A stretch of 64,000 nt of DNA from Ifrita kowaldi (lineage: Eukaryota; Chordata; Aves; Passeriformes; Cinclosomatidae): NCBI GenBank assembly GCA_013398055.1, contig VZRS01002385.1, positions 248,001 to 312,000 on the forward strand, read 5' to 3'. Under the pieces are notes generated by a model, which was not told the DNA's origin, searched no databases, and saw nothing but the letters and a program-made list of their open reading frames with translations. This document shows, piece after piece, positions 1 through 10,988 of the stretch. How positions within the stretch are numbered: the stretch's first letter is position 1; each line of letters opens with the position of its first letter. Position numbers and translations under genes: made by a program.

Positions 1-2154
1 GTTCCTGAAGTGCTGAGATGCCTGGGATATTACTGCTTACACAAGGGAGGGCCTACTCTGCCTTTCTGATCTGAAGAGAGATTTACTCTTTCAGACAGCT
101 CTTTGTGATGTTTATCTAGCGGATATGTCTGTTACCATTGAGATTCTCCTGCCAGCCACTATTCTGCTCTAAAAGTATGTGGTACAGCACTGTAAAGCAT
201 ACCTATTTCACTCTTGAGGAATTCAATCTCCCATTCAGAGATCTCTTTTGCATCTATTATACATAAATTAAGCTGAGTCTTTTTGTATGCCAATAGAAGA
301 GTCTACCAGGTTCTTTCACTGTTTCCATTCACCTGATTTTGATGCTTCCTCTGGTGAGGTTTTACTCCTCTGATTCAATGCAGATCTGAGATCATCTCTG
401 TGTCTTCTCTTGGTGTATTTTTGGTTTTTGTTTTCTCCTTTTAGGTGCCTGTGATAGTGAGGGAAAAGACCAAGTATCCTAGAAGTGGCTGATAATGGTG
501 GGATTTCAGGGGCGATATTTATCTTTCTCTGCTTTACTGCCATTTAAAGTGGCAAGTTGCCATATTGTATCCACATAACAAATACTTGGATGATCCGAAT
601 GACTTTGAAGTGAAAGTGTTTGGGGTTTTTAAAATTAGTAAAAAGTTAGGTTTTGTTGTCACAGTAATAGTCTGATAGCCCTTATATTTCAAGTAATTTT
701 TGGAAGATTTTTACTGAAACCTGGTTTTGGTGCTGTAAATTGTAGCATGCTACATTGTATGCTTGTTGTTAAAAATAATAATAGTAATAGGAAACAAAGG
801 TACTTGATATTGTCATTATGGTTTACAGTGAGGATACTGCTGGTAACGTAATGTGATCTTCTGTGCTCTTCCAGCTTCCATTTTTTTTTTTCACTTTCAT
901 TCAAAATCCAGTTTTCCATTTATGCCTTCTTTAACAACATTTCTTAATACTAGTGACATTGACATCAATAATTTATTTTTGCTTTTTTTTGTTGTGCCCC
1001 TGAAGCTTGAGGACAGCATTTTTTGACCTACCCGGTAAAGATCTGCTATTACCATATCTTAGCATTTTTAAAAATGACCAGAAGATAATGACTTTTTTTT
1101 TTACTCCCACATGTTACATCTCTAGCTGCAATTTCTTTCTACAGAGTTAAAAGGACCAGCTTCTGAAAGGAAATGCTAATTTTTTTTTGATCTACAGTCT
1201 TCTTGGTTAAGCAAGATCTGGAGCAGAAGAGAGTTAATTTTGAAAACACGGGATTAGGAGAACTATGCTTTTGTTGCATTACATTAAATTTCTTATTTAG
1301 TCCAGGCAGCTACTTTGGTAATATTGAGGTATTATTTAGCTTGTGTATGAGAGATTTAATTGTAAGACATTAAATGATGCTTCACTTATTTCCTGACATT
1401 TAGATGTTATTTTATATATATATTTATATATTTTTAAAAAATCATATTTCATCATTTGTAGAATGGTTTTGGCTGGAGGGAACTTTTAAAGCTGTCTCAT
1501 CCAACTGCCCTGCGATGAGCAGAGACATCTGCAATTAGACCACATTGCCCAGAGTCCCATCCAGTCCAGCCTTGGATGTTTCCAGAGATGGGGCATCCAC
1601 GACCTCTGTGGGCACCTTGAGTGTATCACCACCCTCATATTAAAAGTTGTCTTCATACCTAGTGTGATTCTACCCTGGTTTAGTTTAAAACAATTACCTG
1701 TTGTTTTAGCACAAGAGGTCTGACTAAAAAGCCTGTCCCCATCTTTCTTGTAAGACCCCTTTACTGAAAGGCTGCAGGAAGGTCTCCCCAGAGCCTTCTC
1801 CTTTCCAGGCTGAATAACCACACCTCTCTGAGCTTTTCCTCATAGGGAAGGTGTTTCTCTGATCATTTTTGTGACTCTTCTCTGGACATGCTCTAACAGA
1901 TCCATCTCTTTCTTGTACTGAGTTGAAATGCCTTTTTGTAAGTACTTCTTGTATTCAGTTTTGAAATGCTATCCAGCTTGTCTGAAAAGTGTACAAGGGA
2001 ACTTTAAAGATTTTTGGGATAGGTTTTCTGCTATAAATCTGCTAGAAGCGTGGCATGTTTCTGAAACATATATGGAACCAAGCATATTCATTCTCTTTGT
2101 ATTTCTGCATAATTAAAATGGAACTTTGTTACAGCAATTTTAATTTTCATTCAG
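1..2154 (+). other. MAN2A1 intron, 3' end
   Basis: AT-rich intron sequence leading to the acceptor at 2154. A CR1 tail occupies about 1459-1923 in antisense orientation. Just before it is a short TA-rich run (about 1411-1436). Nothing else is recognisable. Confidence 0.8.
1459..1923 (-). repeat. CR1 LINE 3' end
   Basis: Reading the reverse strand gives the 3' part of a CR1 element. On the + strand it begins tagaatggttttggctggag, then the typical CR1 phrases for '...GAGCAGAGACATCT...', 'GATGGGGCATCCACGACCTC', 'AAAAGCCTGTCCCCATCTTTC' and 'CTGATCATTTTTGTGACTCT'. The single open frame here is a shadow of the element. Divergence is moderate, and the copy lacks the young (ATTCTATGA)n end. CR1 is the dominant retroposon of bird genomes. 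Confidence 0.92.
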
Positions 2155-2357
2155 GCCCAGTTTGGAACTTTATCTGATTACTTTGAAGCTCTGCGCAAAG
2201 AAAGCAATTTGGGTGAAAAGAGCAGCAATTCATTTTTTCCTGTTTTAAGTGGAGACTTCTTCACCTATGCTGACAGAGATAATCATTACTGGAGTGGGTA
2301 CTTCACATCACGACCCTTCTATAAACGCCTGGACAGAGTCTTGGAATCCTACATACG
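2155..2357 (+). CDS. MAN2A1: MAN2A1 exon a: end of GH38 catalytic domain
   Basis: Encodes residues 1-67 of the visible part plus two bases of the next codon. It starts AQFGTLSDYFEAL and contains SGDFFTYADR, HYWSGYFTSRP and the start of the linker to the middle domain. The acceptor is ttcattcag and the donor is gtaaat. The Trp of HYW (2290-2292) corresponds to Trp415 of fly Golgi mannosidase II, a sugar-stacking residue. One oddity is that the residue three before this Trp's preceding Tyr pair, codon 2281-2283, is Asn, where the human and fly proteins as I recall them have Asp. The catalytic nucleophile and acid/base are encoded upstream of the window. A downstream in-frame CAG at 2158-2160 could serve as a shifted acceptor, but the 2155 start keeps the family's AQFGT. 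Confidence 0.95.
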
Positions 2358-5300
2358 GTAAATACTGCCACCCAGTACATTCATAATGTGTTTCTTGGCA
2401 CACAGGAGAGATGGATGTGTAAGTATTTGTCATGGTTTAACCCCAGGCAGCCTATTGCTCACTCCCCCACCAGCAGGATCTTGGAGAGAATCGGAAGGGT
2501 CAAAGCTACAGAACTTGTGAATTGAGACAAAGGCAGTTTAATAGCAAAAGCAAAAGGCACACACATGATCAAAACGAAGTAAGGGATTATTGCTATACTG
2601 TGAACTTTTTTAGAAAGAAGTACAAAGGGGTGAATTTTACAAAGGTTCTTAGAGAAAGCTGAGAAATAGCCAGGAATATTGTGTAACAAGTGATCTCAGA
2701 CTACTGTTCTTCTGAAAACTGCCTGCATGTTTAAAGAAAAAAAATTGTTGCTGAATTTTGGTAATGGAGTATTTAAGTGGTTCTCTCTTGTAGCAGACAG
2801 AAGATAAGATGATTTAACTGTGTTTTAAAACTCCAGAAAGAAATCTAGGGCAGATGGATATGGTGTAAACCCTGAACATTTCATGTATTGCCTTCCTTAA
2901 GGATTACAATTTTTTGCTGTAATGGATGCTGCAGTAGTGGAATGAGCAAGGGAGGTGTGGAAAGCAGCATTTTGCAAGCTTGGAAAGTAGTGTTTTGGAG
3001 GCAGTTACAAATACCTTTCTGAACAGAAACTGTATCTAGCAGAACTTGTTTTATTTCTTCCAAGGAATCCAGTTTTTACTGTGGTAACATGGATGATTCA
3101 TCATAGGAATCTTTAATTTTCAGTGGAAACAGAGCTGTTTAATACTGCTGTTGGAGAAGACAAGATGTACAAGAGAACAGGAAGAGCAGGACAGATAATG
3201 TTCTTATAAATTGGATTATCCAGATAATTGTTTTTTTCAGAGTTTTGATTTCCCTTCTGTTTCTTAAAATGCACCAAACATTTCCTTCAGCTTCATCATA
3301 ATCTATTTTTTCAAGATTATTAGGTGTGGTTACTTAATTGTCATTTTTCTGGTTTTTATTACATAGAACGCAGAAAACTTCATATGAATTTGTACTATTT
3401 CAAACTTTACATTATTAAAGAGATTCCTTCATTTCAGTTGCCTTTTACTTCTGAAAAAGATATAGGTAAAGAATCTCTGGAGAAACACTAAACTGTCAAT
3501 GTTCTTCTGTATTAAAATAAAGTCTAGTTTAAAAAAGTACCTGGGAAGTTTTTCATTTTTCATTATCCTTTGTAAATAATGTGTAAGAACAAAACGTATA
3601 AATATGTTCTCATTGTTTTAATATCAGGTTTTTTGTCAATGTTGTTTTCAGAAACCATGAGAATCTTCACAAATGTCACATTAGCTATGAGAACAGCAGG
3701 AGTAGGGGTTTTATCTTTTATTTTTTATTTCTTTAAAGTCAAAGGAATTTCAGTAGGATCATATTTTAACCTCAAACTCATGATAATTATTTCCCTAATA
3801 TTTTTGAGCTAACATATATCTATCTGTCTGGGGTATATCTATGTTTGTGAGGGAAGGAGCCATGAACAGAAGGTATATACAGGTGTATGTGTTCTTTACC
3901 AAGGATGAATATTTTTAAGTTCCAGCAGTTCCAGAATTAAGTAGCACTTCACTGTTACTTAAAAGTCAGGAAATAGTGTTCAGCCTCAGGACCTAATATG
4001 AAAACTAACCATTTAAGCAAGAAAAGAGTTAGTTGTTTAAGGTTTCTTCTGTTTGAAAAAAGGTTTTTTTGGGTTTGTGTAGTAAAGAGCTGTAAGAAAG
4101 CTTAAGGATTTTGTAATGGAGTTTGGCAGTGATTTGAGACATTATTGACTTTTTAATCTTAAGTGAGAGATGGATGGATTGAAGTGGTTTAAAGGGTGGT
4201 AAAATATGTGACCAGAAGTTTATTTAATGTAACTAAAAGATACAAAGAACAACAGCATCGTTTGGGACAAGATAGGGATACAATCTGTGGTTTTATTAGT
4301 CACTGATGTAAACAGGGAAAAATTACAGTAAATCTGGAAAAAAAAAAAAGTTGAACTAATGTAGATGATGAATACTACAGTGATACTTCTAACTCTACAG
4401 ATGGATAGAAAATACTACATCTTGAGAGTTCAAAATCTCTTGGAAAAATTATTTATTTAAGTTAAATATAAACTGGACTTAAAGGTAAGCTAGTGTAGGC
4501 CTTGACAGATCAGTGAAGCAAATTTTGGTCTATTTGCAGTGTCCTATCAGGGACAGATACTACAAATTACAATGAAATGGAAAATTTGTAAAAACTATTT
4601 CAGGTCATCTGCAGTAATTTGAAACAGAGGTTAGAAAACCAAGGCTTTGTACAGCTTTCATGGAAAGGTATTAGATGCTTACCTAAAAGCTGAAGTGTTT
4701 TCGAATACCACGTTGTATTTCTGAGTGTCTTTCATCTTTGACCATTGAACCATTCTAGTTTTTAGAAAAATATTGAGACATGAAAGGAAAATTCTGCATC
4801 TGAGAGACATCTCTACTACTAAAAAAGAAAATTAAGTTAATGTTAGTTGTGGGGAAGGAAAGCTCACCTTATTTTAAGGACTAAAATTTGTTGTGTTCTC
4901 TTCTTAATAGCTACAGTTGAGTCAGTGTTTAGTGGCTAACTCAATGTTTTTAAAAAAGATAAAATACTTTCAGACAGGGGTTTATTCACTAGATGAATGA
5001 GCATCTGATGCCTTTTTTCCAACTAAAATATTTTCATTTTTCATTCAAATTAGGCTGGTATAGGACGAAGTAGGGGGGATGCGCAGAAGTTGGAATTTGC
5101 ACTAAGCAACATTTAAATGACAGTGATTAAGGTTAATCTAATTAAATTAGGGAATTGTAACTTCTAAACACCTTGATTTTGTATGTAGCTTCTGAGCAGT
5201 GACTTAACCTGTAAGAGCAAAATCTCATCGTGCTAATGAAATATTGACAATATGAAAATAGTTTAGGCTGTTACATGTGCAGTGCACCTCTCAGTTTAGT

Positions 5301-6411
5301 TGGGTATGTGGTAGTTGCAGTTTTTATAGAACTGTCACCCATGCGTTTCATAAAGATGAAGTGAAAACTGAATCCAAAGGAATTTTTCATGTTAACAATG
5401 CATAGTCTCATAAAAGGGTTTTTTAAATTTTTTTTTGTTGTACCTAGTTTAAAATTGAACACATGCCCACTAGCAACTTCAGTAAATGAAAGAGTTAACT
5501 TATTTTCCTTCATTTTTTTAAATTTATTGCTTGCATGCCTAGAAATTAGCATTACAAGAAAATATGTTGTTGTGATTTCTTTGCTTTTTATGACATTAAC
5601 CTGTATCATCTTTGTTGCTTCAAATAGTTGAGAGGTTAAATTTATTGACCTCTAATAAATTTGGCACTTTTCAGACTTGCAAAAATAGAACTGTAACATT
5701 TTAGGAAAAGAAGATAGGAAAAAAGTTAACAGATGTTTTCCCAGAATTTATGCTGGCATTTTTGTTAGTCAAATATCCAAAATAACTGGCAATTATGGGG
5801 ATATTTTTTCTAAAATAAATTTAGCTTCTCATAAAGAAAGTGTGAATCCAGTGGTAATATTTTAGTGCTAGGCTTTTGCAACAGATGTAGAAAGAGAAAG
5901 GCACTGCATTCTGTTCAGCGTAAGGGCTTTGGAATCCAGTGTTCTCTCCATTCAGGTGAATGTATAGGGAGCAGGTGCAGGAGGTGCTTAAGCCCTTAGA
6001 AGAATTTAGTTTGCTTTAAGTGAAAATGGCAGAATAGATATTAGATAGGGTACAGATTAATATATTTATTTAAAACAATTTATTTGATTAATAAGCTGCT
6101 TTTTGAAATGGGAATTGTATGTTTCTTTTAAGGCACTCTATCCGTACTGTGGGGTTTTAACACCAGATCTGTATACCTCAGACATTTGTGAGTGCGTATT
6201 TCAGTTTGCACTGTCATATTTTTATTTTAAAGGTCCATCTTCCATCACAGATGTCTTGCAGATAGCTACTGTGTGAAGATAGGCTAAAATGTGCAAGAGC
6301 AAGGTTTAAAGTGCTTATGGAACTATTTACAGTTTATTCTTTAGATCAAATGTGTATTGCTTTTTACATTTTAACCCTATATAAATACTTGATTATTCTC
6401 TGCAATTCCAG
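2358..6411 (+). other. MAN2A1 intron, 4.05 kb
   Basis: AT-rich. An LTR 5' fragment sits at about 2428-2607, only 70 bases after the donor. The rest shows no recognisable repeat or gene. A pair of overlapping frames at 5271-5631 (112 codons on -, 80 on +) look like chance openings in AT-rich DNA. Confidence 0.8.
2428..2607 (+). repeat. ERV-type LTR, 5' fragment
   Basis: Begins tgtcatggtttaacccc, the typical 5' end of a family of avian retroviral LTRs. It continues with a C-rich stretch, 'GAGAGAATCGGAAGGG' and 'AGTTTAATAGCAAAAGCAAA'. It decays after about 2607. Only the 5' part is present; no internal retroviral genes are visible. It belongs to the same family as the longer copy near 28.7-29.2 kb. 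Confidence 0.75.
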
Positions 6412-6597
6412 GGCAGCTGAAATTCTCTACTCCTTGGCTTTAGTAGAGTCCAGTAAATCTGAGAAACTGAGTGTATTTCCTTCTGTGGAAAGCTATAAAT
6501 TGCTGACAGAAGCTAGGAGGAACCTTGGACTCTTCCAGCATCATGATGCTATTACAGGAACAGCCAAAGATTGGGTAGTTGTGGATTATGGCACCAG
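6412..6597 (+). CDS. MAN2A1: MAN2A1 exon b: zinc-ligand exon, middle domain
   Basis: The first base completes an Arg codon split by the intron; AAEILYSLAL follows. The exon covers residues 68-129 of the visible part and forms the start of the helical middle domain. The motif GLFQHHDAITGTAKDWVVVDYG contains His-His-Asp at 6539-6547. In fly Golgi mannosidase II the second His (His471) binds the catalytic zinc and the Asp (Asp472) contacts the substrate, and both residues are intact. The stretch VESSKSEKLSVFPSVESYK is the most variable part and differs from mammals, as expected for a surface loop. The acceptor is attccag and the donor is gtaatt. The exon ends with two bases of an Arg codon. Confidence 0.96.
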
Positions 6598-7954
6598 GTA
6601 ATTTATTATAAATACATGAACTTAAATCTTAATTTCCTTTTGCATTTTTAGAACTGAAGTGTTTATTTCAGACATACAGATTTGATGTAGCAACATACTC
6701 CACTGATAGTGTAGTGATGCTCTGCATGAGAAGTGGATTTGATTACCCATGCTCTTCATTTATGAAATATTTTTTAACTCTCTGCGTAAGAATTTGTTGT
6801 CCAAGCAAAATTTTGATATTTCAAAAGGTAGACACGTTACTGAGATTTCCTTAATAACAGAAATTTTCTTCAGTAATTGCCACATAGGAGAACTTTTTAT
6901 ATTTGTCTGTTCTAAGCCATGATCAAAGATGTGCTAATTTAAGCATATATTCCTTGGAAAATCCCACAGCCTCTGTAGCCTTTCTTTCTTAAATGTTGGA
7001 AATCTTTTTCATGTTGACAATCTTCTGCTTTTCTGTCATTGTTTATTGTTTCATCTAGGGGGTATATTTCTCACTAATCAGAAATTATTCTGCTAGCTGC
7101 TTCATAGAATTTTTTTGAACAGCATTGCATGATATGTGGATGTCTGTGTATGCACATGATTTAATTTTGGGTTTCTTCAGAAAAATGTTACATATTCAGA
7201 AGTTAAGAACTAGTAAATTTGATTAATTGAGGTGATGATGGTAGACTGATGGTACAGCATGTTCATTAAATAAGTAATTGTTTTAAATGCATCTAAATAC
7301 TCTTTCTTGTTTAAAACTATTTCATGACAAGTGTTTTTAAATTCCATATTTTTAATCTATTATGTCATAGATGTTTACAATTCACTTGGTTATGAGAGGG
7401 TAAAGTAATGTTTTTTTCACTTTATGAATAAAATTATCCAGCTCTCTGTATTTAGAAATTTGTAAACATTGTGTGAATTGTAACAGTGGACATCTTGGTA
7501 GTTTTTATGGTTTATAGTTTATATTTTTCTTGTTTCTGGTTGTTCTCTTAATCCTGTGTAAACACAATCTTTGACTTCGTGACCGGTGTTTCAGGCTTGT
7601 CTCCACTACAGAAACTGCAAATCAAATATACAAATTGTAAACTTTACTAAGGTTAGCATTTTGAAAAAGTACTTGGTATTCTGAGGATACACCTTTTGTA
7701 GCATAGGAGACAGGAGGAGATGTACCTCACTTTCAGTATGCAAGACAAGAATATGATTCAGAATATTTCTGCTTTTTTCACGCTGGTCACCCATTGCAAC
7801 TTACTGTTCTTAATTTCATACTATATTGATGCTAAAAATTTTATTTATTTTTCTGCAACTCATATTTTTGAGTTTTTTAATGTTTTTAAATTTAGATATT
7901 ACCACACTGAATAAAAAAAATTAAAACTAACTAAGATTTTAAATGTTTTAACAG
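6598..7954 (+). other. MAN2A1 intron, 1.36 kb
   Basis: AT-rich with a long T-rich approach to the acceptor. I see no repeat, gene or structured element in it. Confidence 0.75.
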
Positions 7955-8069
7955 GCTTTTCCATTCAATAATGAACTTGAAGAAAGTGATAATTGACTCT
8001 GCTCATATTCTTATCCTAAAGGACAAAAGTGCTTATAATTACGACACAGCAGCTCCATTCCTGAAGATG
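7955..8069 (+). CDS. MAN2A1: MAN2A1 exon c: middle domain helix
   Basis: Completes the split Arg and continues LFHSIMNLKKVIIDSAHILILKD, then KSAYNYDTAAPFLKM, to residue 168 of the visible part. It ends on a codon boundary. The leading LFHS directly follows the VVVDYGTR of the previous exon, as in both vertebrate Golgi mannosidases. It makes up the last helices of the three-helix bundle and the loop leading to the beta domains. The acceptor is tttaacag and the donor is gtgagc. No in-frame stop occurs. Confidence 0.94.
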
Positions 8070-10920
8070 GTGAGCTATCTTTCTTGATTTTTTTTCCAAA
8101 AATGAAATGTGAACTATTGTGTGTCTTTTGAATACAGTTTGAGAAGCCTGGGAAATGTCAGAACTAAATTTGCAGCTAATGCCATCTCAGAAATCTGCTA
8201 CTTATCACTCTTCATATTAGCAGAAGATATTAGAAAGTAAAAACTGAACATGTCAACAGTTGATGCTGAAAAAAGCCCACACAGCTATAGGAAAGGGACT
8301 TACTTTGTTCTCCTTTGTGAATGAGATAGTAAAAGCAGGTATTCTAATTTTCTTGTGGGCATACATTCGTTGGTGACTTAAGTGGCATACGTATGTAAGT
8401 GAACATATAACACTATGCAGTCCTGTAATTTGACTTCACTTGCAACTTAAGAAATATGGGAAGAAGAAAATTTCCTTCCCTAACACAAGTCTAACCTTAG
8501 TTTGCAAGATTAGGTTTAGACAATACCTTGTGATATCTTTCTCCTTTGCTGAAATTATTTGAAACAGGAGTACTCAATGAAATGGATGATAAAGTCATTA
8601 ATGGATCCTCATGTATCATTTTGAGACCTATTTTACAGGATGAACACCTTGAAGAAACACACTTGCTAATATTGCTTCTTTTCGGAATTCTTAGTTTCTT
8701 CACTCTCTGAACAAAAGTCCTTTTCTGTGATAGCTGGGAATTTTTAGGAAGACTGCATAAATGCATTTACCTTGAAGAGGGACAAAATGAGATGCTTTCA
8801 TTTCTTTGTGCCTAAACATAGTAGGGTTAAGAGAGTCTTTATTATATGATTACCTCACACTTCTGACATAATAAACATAACATGTTTTCTACTGGTTTAG
8901 TTGTCCCAGGTGTGTCGTATCTTGAATTACTCTTCCAGTCGCATGTATACATTAAAAAAAAAAAGTTAAAATAGTTCTTCATACTTTTTGTGACTTTTAT
9001 ACAAATATATATGTATGCTGCTTATGTATGCTATGTGCATGTGTGTTACAGATATGTAATTTTTCTCCTCTTTGGAAGATGAATGTGCACCTTCATAAAG
9101 TAGGAATATTTTGAAGGCATTTATAGGATGAAGCTTTTACTCCTGCTCTGAATTATATTGAAAGACATTGTGATGTTACATTTTACTAATGCTCCTGTTC
9201 TTTATCAGTCTGGATTAATACCACTGCATTGTAGAAAGTACTAATTGCTGTTTAAACTGTATATTGCCTAGGAACATACTAATTCAATAAACTATTATGA
9301 CCACTGTGAAAGCAGAAATTAAAAAGGAAGTTCTTATTTCAAGGAATTTATTGTTTCTATATAAAACAAAAAATAGATGATTACAAAAGTAGATTACGAT
9401 TTATCTGTATGCTAAACAATATCTGCAGCATATCATTAATCTAGTATCTCTGCTGTGCACTGGATATAGCAACAAAAGCTTTTTAATATGGGCTTTGTAG
9501 ACTGCTACAGGAGAACTTCAGGATACTTACAAAACACCTTTGCAAACCCTGAGCAAGTTGAAAGTTCAAAGGCATTCCTTTTGGAGTACAGATTGTGGTA
9601 TTTTGGTGGCTGATGGAAGCTGACTTTAAGAATTGCTCAGAGATGAGCATTCAGAATGAATGTCGAGAGAGTCGAGAAAGACAAATGATGAAGACTCCAA
9701 GACTGAAAGTGGCTGTTGTTTTTGAGGGGTGAAGAAGTGAAAAACACTTAGCAGAACAGAGTACAAGACCAGCAATAGCAGCAGCATTCCAGCAGGCAGC
9801 AGGTACAACCAGGGAAAAGTTCCCTTTCTTGGAGGCAGAAAGAAGGAAGTCAGGAATAAGACACTATTGAAGGATTCCAGAATGACACTGCTTGCACTTC
9901 TACTCTTCTTAATTATTGGTTACACACAAAAGCATCATGTTTATTCAGTTGGTGACTGAATACTTTGTGTGTTAAGTTTTACAAACTCTACACTAATAAA
10001 CAAACGAAAAATCACTTGGAAGGCAATACACTGAAAAATAGAAGAAACTTAAAAATCCCAGAATGACCCAACTTTGGTTGGATCATGGATGAGATTCAAA
10101 CTGTAGAAGTAAAGCTGTACACCCATTACACTACATTACTAGTACTTTAGTCTTAGTGTACATTAGTCTTAGTTCTTTCAGTGCAGAAAGAAAATTTTAA
10201 TGTAAGTGACAATTGCTGGATTTGAAAAACATGATTTTGAGGCAGTTTTGAGGAACTGAGAGCTGCGCACTTCAGTTTCAAAGTCTGTACTGTTCACCAT
10301 TGTATGAACTGACAGGAATGCACTGTGAATCAGCAGTTTGACTGTTCTCTTGGACTAATGCAACAGTGACAGCAATGTCTTGTCTCTACCTTTCCTCAGT
10401 GGAAGGGAGCCCTGTACCACACCACACCCCAGATTATGTTTTTTGAAACTTTTCTCTGTGTACAATATAAGGTGAGAGCTCACAGGAGATCACACAGTGA
10501 ATCCTTGTGATAAGTGCACAAGAGTGTAGTGTTTCAGAGTAAATGCATAGTAGGAGAAAGTTAATAAAAATATGTGATAAGTATGTGCAAGATTTGAAGG
10601 AACTTGGTGATTATAAAGTCTTGTATGCAAAAATGAAAACACAGGCGTAATAATTTGATAATGTAATCTAATAAGATCTTTAATGAAAAGAAGTATTTCC
10701 CAGTGAATTGGTCAAAGTGAGCCTCTTTCTTTTTTCAGTGTGAAGGACTTAGTTTATTAAATTTTGTGGTTTGTCATCCTCAGTAATGTGCTAAAATAAG
10801 CTTTGGTTTATGATGTTGTTAACGTGGTTTCATACTCCACAAAATGCATATAATAGACAAAGCTCATGTATTATCCATTGACGTGTATTCAAAAGCAAAT
10901 TCAAAAATGTTCTCTTGTAG
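8070..10920 (+). other. MAN2A1 intron, 2.85 kb
   Basis: AT-rich and without recognisable mobile elements. It holds an antisense open frame at 8497-8766 (89 codons, rich in Ser, Lys and Arg) that matches nothing I know, and an open antisense frame at 9626-9808. Neither has supporting signals. Confidence 0.7.
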
Positions 10921-10988
10921 GATGATGCTCAGGCTTCTCAAGATTCTTTGCCACGCAAGACAGTTATAAAGCTGACATTGCAACCAAG
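10921..10988 (+). CDS. MAN2A1: MAN2A1 exon d: short 68-bp exon
   Basis: This 68-base exon encodes DDAQASQDSLPRKTVIKLTLQP and two bases of the following Arg. The SQDSLP motif is shared with mammalian MAN2A1 and anchors the identification despite the small size. The acceptor is tcttgtag and the donor is gtaaat. It is followed by the longest intron in the window (16.8 kb). Skipping this exon would shift the frame, so it should be constitutive. Confidence 0.93.

Noticed and set aside
1486..1821. 111-codon open frame on -
   Set aside because: Lies wholly inside a CR1 3' end; by-product of the repeat.
5271..5631. Overlapping open frames (112 codons on -, 80 on +)
   Set aside because: AT-rich sequence with Phe/Lys/Leu-heavy translations, no known motif and no splice or promoter context; chance openings.
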